This document shows, in pieces, positions 55,216 to 64,000 of a stretch of 64,000 nt of DNA. Both the position numbers and the translations under genes were made by a program. Position 1 is the stretch's first letter. Each line of letters starts with the position of its first letter. Origin of the DNA: Antedon mediterranea (lineage: Eukaryota > Echinodermata > Crinoidea > Comatulida > Antedonidae); assembly GCF_964355755.1 (NCBI RefSeq), contig NC_092678.1:1759922-1823921 (forward strand). The letters run 5' to 3'. The notes under the pieces are model-generated. The model was not told the DNA's origin. It was given only the letters and a program-made list of their open reading frames with translations, and did no database searches.

Positions 55216-56282
55216 GCCTGTCAATTTATATATTTATAAGCTGCAAAAAAATATTATTTTTTGTTTTATATTTTATTCATTTCACCTATGATTTTAATTA
55301 ACAAAAGACACCTTTCTTTGAAGTAATCTTATTGTTATGCTTTTTATAATAATATTGTCTATATTTTATATTTTTTGCTCTAGGGCCTAGTTGTATATTT
55401 AAAATACTTAATTTGGGGCAGTTTAAATTATTTTATTAATTCAGGAATATTTTGTACATATCTTTATCTTAATTGTTTTTGTAAAAATCAAAACACAGAT
55501 AATAATAGTTTCATAATTATTATAAAGACTGGCATATTAACTTCGTAGATTTGCAAACAAATAAGGGAACTACCGCTTTCTAATCAACCGTCGCAAATTA
55601 GAGAACAAATTTTGATGAACAGTCCCCATTAATATTGTTGACCATTTCCATGTAAATTACAGTCCGACTGAGATATAAAACAATGCTATTAAATTCGAAT
55701 CCAGATCATTTTTTCCAATTTCTTGCCCCTTTATTAAATCTCTATTTTTATATAATTATGAACTATGTAACTATTTTATATTATAAATATAATGATAATG
55801 TATTTTGGGTAAAAATGTAGTTAAGAGACTATTAGTCTTAAACTAGAATAACGAAATTTACTATCACAACTCGAGTTAACGTGTACGCATGCGCAGCGTT
55901 TTGTTTGATCTTTGGTGCCGCGTTGAATCTGTATAGTGAGTTTTATCTGCAAGTCGCATGATGTAAAAACTAGTCATGTGGAACTATACGATGGTTTCTA
56001 CGAGATTGAGTCGTCGTCGCAGTTTGGCAACTACGTCCCAGAGCGTGCGTAGAATGACTTTTTACTCGACAGCTGGATGCGTATAGCGAGTGGCGCACCG
56101 TGAAATGAGAGCTTCCTATTAATAATATGGATAAATGTGCTTCGAATTATGTTAAACTTTACCTTATTCTTCGAAATCTTATTAAGTACGTTTAGATGTA
56201 GCAGTAGTTACTTTTTATACAACAAAATTGTTAATATTAGGGTTTAAAGGTCATGTTGACATGAGCCTCCATTTAAAAAAAA
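55216..56282. other. Intergenic, with a CpG-richer patch
   Basis: Mostly AT-rich. At 55870-56100 CpG dinucleotides are frequent and 'acgcatgcgcagcg' (near 55885) resembles an NRF1 site, so a promoter could lie here. A clean donor CAG|GTGAG occurs at 56745. Both could belong to a 5' UTR exon of the CNBD gene, without proof. Confidence 0.35.
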
Positions 56283-56516
56283 GTACGCGCCGTAGTCGAA
56301 TAATTAATATGCGCAAACAACGTATGCAAAAGCACCGCGACGCTAATTAATAGTACGCGCCGTAGTCGAATAATTAATATGCGCAAACAACGTATGCAAA
56401 AGCACCGCGACGCTAATTAATTTTATAGTTACTTAATTAAATCATTCTATGCATTGAATTTATTATAAATAAGGGATTTTGTACAATTTATTATAAATAA
56501 GGGATTTTGTACAATT
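56283..56516. repeat. Two local tandem duplications
   Basis: A 70-bp segment ('gtacgcgccgtagtcgaata' to 'gacgctaattaat') occurs twice in a row from 56283. A 30-bp segment 'tttattataaataagggatt' then occurs twice from 56458. Confidence 0.9.
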
Positions 56517-58424
56517 TATTATAATCGATTAATTAGTGATTTTATGCCTTTATACGAATGGTGGAGAAATGATAGTTTGAATGAAATAAAATATTTATTT
56601 TCTGTACATGTTTTGTCTTTTTATAAACACTTTAACCGGATAGATAAATAGATGAATTTATTGCTCTCGAAATGATATTGATTATGGCGATAATTATGTT
56701 ATTGAACCACACTAATATGATCAATTAAAACAATTTACCGCGCAGGTGAGTAGACAGTCATTACAATTCACCGTGTTTACCGATAAACACCTCAACACAA
56801 ATTCCGCTGCTACTTCGTAACGCGATTCTCATATTGATACAAATACTATACTATTCGTTTTGCACAGGCTTTAAAAAAGGTATGTATGTAATAATAATGT
56901 TTATTTGTAATTATTCTATCTGTGTTCATTTAGTGGTTTGTATTTTAGCAGGTCTATCTTAATGCCATTATTATGTGTCATGAGGAGGGTGACAGTGACG
57001 GACTTATTTGAGTTTCTATGTCATCCCTAGAAATGATACTTTGTTGTTTCTTGTTTGTATAGGCCTATATATGCTGATTTTGGTCGAAATAAATATTGAA
57101 TTGATGTCCAACATCCTTCGTTGTAAAATTTAGGTCTACCGTCGTTTGACTCCTGTTGGCGAGTTCAATCTCAAAACATAGTATTTAGTTTTCTTTTAAA
57201 ATATGCAAAACTGTAGATATTAATTAGGACTATAATGCAAAAAACTTGGTAATATTTAATTGAGGTTGAAGGATGTTTGTCTGCTTTTGATGCTCTGCTT
57301 CATTTTGTTGGTATTAGCCTCAATATTATTCTTTGAAATTTTTTGGAAAAATATCTTAATTTTTTGCAATATGCAACTGTAGCTAGCTTATAATTAGCCT
57401 CAATATATTCTCACGAATTAGTAACTTCTCGAATAATATCCTGATTTGTAAATCAAACTTAACCAACTAAAAAAGGAACCGGTAAATGTTTCTAAATTCC
57501 ATAATAGATCTATCTTTGATTATTTTAACTTGTAAAGTGTAAATAATTTTATATTTATATATTATAGGCCTATATATTATTATTATTATTATTATTATAT
57601 TATTTTTCCTAAAAATGTATTAATTTGTTTGTTTTGATAGGGAACGATTCGTCGTTAGGCCTAATAGGACTATATAGGTAAGAAAAGCCTCCTTTTAATA
57701 TTGATGTTATTATAGGCCTACAAATTAGTTTGTTGATACCATCTTCACATGGAATTGTATCGATAGTAATTATAACTAACGATCCATCGTAAACATTGAT
57801 TAACTTGGCTTGTGTTTATTGCTTGAGACTAAACGAGTGTTGTCATAGTAACGTAAGCAAAAGTTAATCTAGCAGAATATCATCATATGACATTGACAAC
57901 AAAAATGATATATTGATGTAAAATACAATATTTGTATATATGATTATGATATTAATAATATACAGTAGGCCTATAGGCCTATGACTATGATCCTATTGTC
58001 AACATGCATTGCTATAGGTTTGGATGGATTAGCTTCAAAATGTATCCATAAAAAAGACCTAAAAAAAATGCGGAAATGAAACGGTAAAGATGTAAACACG
58101 ATGTTACTTAAGGACCAGCAGCCACTATGACAATTGTTTTTCTATTTATTATCTTAGGCCAATTTGTATCCAATAGGGACATTATAAATACGATACTACC
58201 GTGCGTCATTTTGCGTCACGGTTCTCAATTCCATATCCATGGTTACAGTTAACTTTTTGTAGTGACCCATATACCCTTTTTTTTTAAACACATTAAATCC
58301 TAAACAATATTGTCAGTATAATATTTCGGACTTTATTTTAAATGATGGATTGTTGATGATGAATTATAAGTTATTTTACGCAAGGAGTTGTTCCAATAAC
58401 GGTAACTTTCTGTTCTTTTTGTAG
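56517..58424. other. Non-coding, probably 5' intron of the CNBD gene
   Basis: AT-rich with (TTA)n near 57580 and several TAGGCCTA palindromes. No exon is supported. An acceptor (ttttgtag) at about 58425 precedes the first coding exon. Confidence 0.4.
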
Positions 58425-58504
58425 GCCACCATTGGGATAACATCTGCTAACTGTTTTGACCTTGGCTTGTATTTCAACCAAAACCGTTTCGAATTTCAAT
58501 CAAC

Positions 58505-61500
58505 ATGACTCAAATACCCAATTTCACGAAAATAGCATTCAAAACAAAGCCTAGGCTACTTGGAATAACACCGCAGGAGGAGGAGGACACAGCCAAGTTT
58601 AATTCAAGGCGACGTCGTAAACGGTTTTTATCCGTCGTAGAAATGTTCAATGTTGAGCCTGGAAAGCAGGTTAAGACACAAAATTCGCTGTCAACCTGGG
58701 GTAATGTTCGTGAAAATTTAACGAATCCAATGTCGTCGACAAGGCGACATTCCGAGGGATATGCGGCTCTTGGTAGGCGAGACAGACTTTCGATATCATC
58801 CAGTTTTAACCATGGTAATTTATCAAGCATTGAAGAGAAGAGGTTCTCTAGAGAACACAGTGACATCAGTCGTCGTTCGTCTGTTGTCGGTGGACTTCTT
58901 GGGACGGCGGCGTTCAAACGGCAGCTAACAAGGAAATCGGTTAACCTAAAAAGACGGGTAAGAAATAGTCGCAAAACATCATTATTAAGTGCACAATTTC
59001 TTTGGATAGAGGTTCGTAGTGTTAAACATTCACTCTAAACACTACGATCCACAATAATGTTTCCGGTGTATCCTGAATAGGAGTTTTCTAGGGGAGTGTT
59101 GTTCTACTGTTTCGGTATAGTAAACAAACTCATTACCGTATAGGCCTACTTGTTTGTTATTTTTTACATGATATTATTACCCCTTGCATAGTTTTCTGCT
59201 ATAATATCTAAATGATGCTTGATTACCTGTAATAATAAATAGCACACAATATTAAATCGATATAGGCCTAGCTAGCTTGGCATATAGGAAAGTCGAATAG
59301 AAGTGAACAAAGTGTTTAAATACGTTATTATTAGTAGGCGTATCCTTGAGATAAAAGATATGGGCGTGCTGAAACAACATGGTGGGTTTATTCATGACTA
59401 TATATTGCTCCATATTGAGTTCACACGGGATACTTTATTTGATCCAAAAAAAAAAATCCATACAATATGCTATCTATATTTATTTTTAAAATGACATTTC
59501 TCAGCTTGTGAATGTGAATAATAATAAATCGAAACGTATGTCTAAATATATGACCTTTCGTTTTCGAAAATCGCCGCCTACCAAGCTTTATTTTTTAAGA
59601 TTTTATGAATTTATTTTATGCTTAGGCCTATTATTTTTGTGCGTATTTTGTGTTAAAGATATATTTAGAAAAATCTTTCTTTCTTATTAGTTAATGTTGT
59701 ACATGAAGTTTAAGATGCTTGGTCGTCTGACGATTCTTCTTCATAGAATGTGTACGCTGCATTTTCAAGAACTACAGTAAGAAAAAATTACCAACTCTTT
59801 GATTTGATTGCATTCGAATATAATGACAAATAGGCAAAGACAACACAGTGCCCTCAATGCAAATCTCTTCACAATATCATGCAATTTCGTGTATTAAAAT
59901 ATATTTGAGTTTTTGGGTGAAGACCAGGGTTTTGTTTCACCTGTAATGAACTACCTAGTTTTCATAACAAGAACACTGACGTAACAAAGTAATAAAATAC
60001 GTAACAAGAACTAGCTACGTCATAAGAGCACTTTCTGTTCCCATCATTTCCTATTTCTGTTGCTTTAAACTTTCGTTATCTTCAATATATTATTAGGGAT
60101 GATGAAGAAGATTCGAACGCTATGTCGTTTGCCCAAATCGCGTTTCATGGTAAACGTGACCCTAGTGTTGACCTCATGTTTGATGTCAGTAAATTCAAAG
60201 CAAATAAGGAGGTACGATGGTTTTGATAATGATGATTACGAGTGACGAGGACGATTAGGCCTATGTCGTGCAAAAAAAAAATCAGAAAAAAATAATTAAT
60301 GTACGGTAAACCATGACGTCATTTAGCGACGACGCTGATTAACACAGCGGCAACAAAGACGACGTTGACGACGCTGGACGGCAACGTCAATTACGATGAA
60401 TAAAGCGTCGTTGTTGTTGTGATACATCGTCAAGTCGATGGTAACCAGTGGCCGTATGGATGATTGAGGTTACGTGGATAACGAATATGATTCCAATAAT
60501 AATGACGACTATAATAACTTCAGTTGTTTTTACAGAAAGTATAATGATATTTTGATAAAGTAAAACATATTTGTTTTTAATATAGTACCGAATATCGTCG
60601 GACACTAAAGCAGTAATGAAATTACATCCACATGAACGCACTGATGACGATATTAACGTTGTAAGTAATTTCTATATTTTTTATTTATTTCTAGGCCTAG
60701 TGAAGATATATAAATTATTTGCTCCCAAGAAAATGTCTCTGAATTTTAATAGTTATGTTAAATATTAATATAGTAGTTTTATATTTGTACTAATTTATTT
60801 TCATTTGTGATATGGATATTAGATTCAGCGCACCCTCCTTGACCTAAGGTCATTTGCTGAGTACCCAGTTAAGATGCAAGTAAAAGTTGCCAAAGTTGGT
60901 TGGTTACAGACATTCAACCCAAAGCGGGTCGTCGTACGAGAAGGTCATCCCCCGCAGTATTTTTACTTCCTAATTTCAGGATCGAGTAAGTAATTATTTT
61001 TAATAAATTTGTGGTATAATAATTGCGTTAATATGATAACATGTATCCATGGATTTCCTCCATGATTTATCATTACCACTGTTGGTATCATTCTAAATTG
61101 TAATATCATCATTACTAAATCGGGGCTCCCATAAAATACGCAACGTGAGGACGTAGACGCAATATAAGTGACCATTGACAAGCAACATCGCTTGTGATTG
61201 GTCAAATAATTAACTGTAGGCCTACATTGCGCTTACGTCATTGAGTTACGTCTTTAGTGGGAACCAACAGTTTCTAAAGCATAGTCTACACTAGAACATT
61301 TTAGTTTGTAAATAAGAGCAAGTTAACAAGTTTTCCAAAGTTGCCCATGTAGGCTAAACCAGCCAGTAAGCCTAATTATATTTTGCAACATCCTCGTCAT
61401 CATCATCATCATCTTATCACATCTTCTTTGATTATCTAATCTTCCTTTATAATAATCAACCAGATTTTAAATCAGATTTATACCAACACAATACCTGGAT

Positions 61501-63801
61501 AACCTGCAGGAAAAACACCTCACCCCACCGAGATTCAAACTCGTGTAACCGTGGTAAAGTATTTTCGTAAAGATGGTTATTATTATTAATGGTTATTATT
61601 AATATTACAGTTTTGATAACGTCAACTAATGATTCATATACAGATGGTTCAAAATCCATATCTGTATTAAAACGAGGGAGTAGTTTTGGGGTAAGTATCG
61701 ACATTTGACTTATTATGGAACGCTGAAGAAAAATTGTAGAACAAAACTAAAGCAATACGCTTATCCATTTAATACTTTACTTTACTACGTTTATCGGATT
61801 CGGAATCCGAACATCATATAAATGTGTCTCATAGGTAACATAATGATTTCCATTAACTTTGATGTATTAGCAGAGATGCCCAAGTATACGTAAACAAAAA
61901 TATCAAATGTTGTGTTTTTCTTTGAAGGATCTTGCTATTCTCCAGAATGCTAAACGGACTTTTACAGCAACAGCTAGTGAAAAGGTTGAACTGTTCTGCA
62001 TTTCGAAAAAGGTATCAAAGACATCGTGATTTATAATTTATAATTATTTAGGCGTATTGATAGTATTTGTAATTCTTATTAGTATAGTATTATAGTATTA
62101 TTTGGACAGTAAAGTACTATAAAAATAAATAATAATAATAATAATAAACAGTATTTATATAGCGCCTAATGGATCACTGACCCTTCTAGGACCCCTCTAG
62201 GTGCTTTACATAGGACCTTAACTAATGGTAATAAACTATCCCCCGCCGGACACCATTCCAATTCCATTTCACTGTATAATTGCTAAAACATGTGCTCTTC
62301 TTATTCGTAGGATTTTATTAGTATTTTTATGGCAGGTGGAGAAAAGAAACTTCAAGACCCAGAACTTCTCAAATTTATTAGGTTTGTAATTGTAATAATT
62401 TATGAAATTTCTGCAAGTTTCCAATCACGATTGACACAGACGGACTCATCTATGTTACCGTGCTCTAGTAAGATCGTAATTATTAATTTTTAAAATAGAA
62501 ATTTTTGGTTATAGAAATTTGGAATTTCTGAAAAATTGGCCCATCGAATTGTTGGAAGATCATCCAGAAAAATGTATGTTCAATTATTTCAAGTAAGTAC
62601 TGTACAGTTTTTTTATGTAAATAAGAAATCGATTTTAACGTACTATTTTTAAAAACATATTTAACTGCATGAAGTTTTCTCTTTTTTTCTTTCATTATGA
62701 CAGACAAGGGACTTTGCTTGTAGAAGATAGCAGTTCCAATGATAAAATCTTTATCGTCAAATCTGTACGTATAAATATGAGGTCCATCAAATAGAGGAAA
62801 GAAATAAAAAAACTTTATTTCAAAAACTCGTTTTCCATTAATGTTTTTTCTTGTTCAACAGGGAAGTTGTACAGTGTTGAAGAAATTGAGATGTAAAAGA
62901 TCGTCTTCGTTGAAGAAAAATCGTCGAGACAATGGTGAGGTCATTGCAAAGTGTGTAGTAGAGCTTTTGTGGTTAACATGCTTGCCCCTCAGTTCAAAGG
63001 CCCAGGGTCCAATCTTAATGAAGTTCCATGGTTCAATACTGACCTATAGTACCTGAGTTTTACCCGACCCGACTATTTCTACTTTAATCCCAAGACTCAA
63101 CTCTGTTTATAAGCATAGTATTTCTACAGTAAATCTCATACTTATTGTCCTTCTTAGAAGCTGTTGCAAAAATTGTCGTTACAAACGAGGAAGAAGAAAA
63201 AGAGTTAACTCATAAGGAGTTGATTGAACAAAAAGAAAAACTTTTTCTGAAGCGGAAAATAAAATCACTAAAGAAAACGAACACATCTTTGTATGACAGA
63301 GGATTGAACCTTCCTCTTTTGCGTGCAAAGTCAACAGGAAGTGACGTAATGCGTGACAGACCTGGATCAATATTGTCTGCCATTTCTGAGCGGGATTCCG
63401 CAGTGTCACATGACTTTATCCTGCTTGACGATTTGGTTGACGAGTCATTATCGGGAAGTTCGTCAAGAAGTGGTTACTGCACTTCACATGATGACGTCAG
63501 ATGCAATAATTTATGTTTTTCACAATTTTACAATATTCCAATGGACACTGACCAGGGTAACACTGTTGGTAAGTGTAGTGAAGCATCTCAGGCGCTCTGT
63601 ACAGAGAGGCAGCACCCAAGTACAAGACGAAAGAAGACTGTGGAAACATGGCTTTCGGATTTGCCTGTAGAAACTAGAACACTTACCGATGCAAAATGCA
63701 GGAATACGAAAAACGATTCAACCCATCGAAAACATCAAGTATCACCACATCAAATAAACGTTATTCCACAACAAGATACCGTAAATAAAATCAGTTTTTA
63801 A
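58505..63801 (+). CDS. CNBD2: Cyclic nucleotide-binding domain protein, CNBD2-like
   Basis: Twelve coding exons with compatible phases: 58505-58957, 59691-59776, 60097-60211, 60586-60660, 60823-60985, 61611-61690, 61928-62011, 62311-62381, 62515-62592, 62704-62764, 62862-62934, 63158-63801; 660 residues. Exon 2 is needed because exon 1 joined straight to exon 3 gives a stop. The basic, Ser-rich N-terminus is followed by a helical segment (KMLGRLTILLHRMCTLHFQE). The cNMP-binding core follows: KRVVVREGHPPQYFYFLISGS, then a phosphate cassette FGDLAILQNAKRTFTAT with the conserved Arg but Asp in place of the usual Glu. A long, charged, probably disordered tail ends it. CNBD2 acts in male germ cells in mammals. 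The assignment rests on domain order, not on a search. Confidence 0.75.
59040..59690. other. Intron 1 of the CNBD gene
   Basis: AT-rich; short ORFs but no conserved exon. It contains two TAGGCCTA sites. Confidence 0.5.
61115..61272. mobile_element. MITE family A copy in a CNBD intron
   Basis: The right end 'tagtgggaacca' is inverted to 'tggttcccacta'; 'tgtgattggtcaaata' and 'acgtaga..acgcaa' internal blocks match the copy at 20153. Confidence 0.6.
61490..61565 (-). mobile_element. SINE-like fragment
   Basis: On the minus strand 'gagtttgaatctcggtgggg' is a tRNA B-box-like stretch; no full tRNA fold. Confidence 0.3.
62125..62225. repeat. Dispersed 'tttatatagcgcc' repeat with (AAT)n head
   Basis: (taa)n followed by 'cagtatttatatagcgccta' and 'ctaggtgctttacatagg', an inverted-type pair often seen in invertebrate dispersed elements. 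Intron of the CNBD gene. Confidence 0.5.
62955..63062 (+). mobile_element. tRNA-derived SINE fragment
   Basis: 'gtggttaacatgcttgcccc' and 'ccagggtccaatctt' resemble tRNA A- and B-box regions, degenerate. Last intron of the CNBD gene. Confidence 0.4.
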
Positions 63802-63814
63802 AAACCAATAGTTA

Positions 63815-63910
63815 AACGGTAATCCGACCAATCACAAGTGAGAGTTTGGGTGTTTCGGCCATTATGATTGGACAAATTAGGCCTACTTGCGTTGTGTTTA
63901 TGCCCCTGCG
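63815..63910. mobile_element. MITE family A copy downstream of CNBD
   Basis: 'ccgaccaatcacaagtgaga' and inverted 'attatgattggacaaatt' with 'cttgcgttgtgttta'; the foldback core matches the family. The CNBD 3' UTR may run through it. Confidence 0.5.
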
Positions 63911-64000
63911 TTATACCTTTTAGTTGTAAACGACGTTTAAATAACGTTTCTTATAGAAACCAAGATTTATATCGACTTATTTTTATTACGCATGCGTTGT

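Noticed and set aside
58510-58974. 154-codon antisense ORF over CNBD exon 1
   Set aside because: No motif; the + strand exon fits a 12-exon gene with consistent phases.
1-64000. CRISPR arrays, operons or bacterial defence systems
   Set aside because: The repeats have no regular unique spacers and all genes are intron-containing animal genes.

Overview
The window is animal nuclear DNA: AT-rich, intron-rich, with GT-AG splice sites, AATAAA signals, many minisatellites, MITE-like repeats and CR1/L2-type LINE pieces. A Reeler plus multi-EGF gene, a cluster of LRAT-domain genes and a mitochondrial AUH-type gene point to an invertebrate deuterostome. An echinoderm is my best guess, partly because the palindrome TAGGCCTA is so frequent, but this is an inference without any database search. 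The multi-exon models below were assembled by hand from splice signals, reading frame and domain logic.

Layout. (1) 1-12.4 kb: four two-coding-exon LRAT/PLAAT-like acyltransferase genes on the + strand (1361-2266, 5329-5977, 9656-10310, 11662-12397). Behind the first lie two extra tandem copies of its last exon plus 3' UTR (683-bp unit). At least two of the genes seem to share a related core promoter. A TA-flanked 450-bp inverted-repeat element and LINE 3'-end fragments lie between the genes. (2) 12.85-17.05 kb: a nine-exon enoyl-CoA hydratase/isomerase gene resembling AUH (methylglutaconyl-CoA hydratase). (3) 17.6-19.6 kb: a 21-22-bp minisatellite, then an 85-bp satellite with an alternating A/B (170-bp) higher-order pattern. 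(4) 21.08-21.80 kb, minus strand: a Ser/Thr-rich ORF of unknown function, followed by repeats and a 300-bp polypyrimidine tract. (5) 25.09-54.42 kb: one large + strand gene of about 37 exons. It encodes a signal peptide, a Reeler domain, about 31 EGF-like repeats, four unusual 4-Cys modules and a C-terminal GPI-type signal. Every intron after the Reeler exons is phase 1. One EGF exon is split by an antisense 5'-truncated LINE with an intact 716-codon reverse-transcriptase ORF, and another EGF exon is a decayed relic. The introns are full of minisatellites and MITEs. (6) 58.5-63.8 kb: a 12-exon cyclic-nucleotide-binding-domain gene resembling CNBD2.

These genes form no operon or pathway. The coherent stories are local: tandem growth of an LRAT family, exon-by-exon growth of an EGF surface protein by phase-1 exon duplication, and heavy repeat activity. 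The feature I find least familiar is the Reeler/EGF/4-Cys/GPI protein together with its LINE-broken exon.
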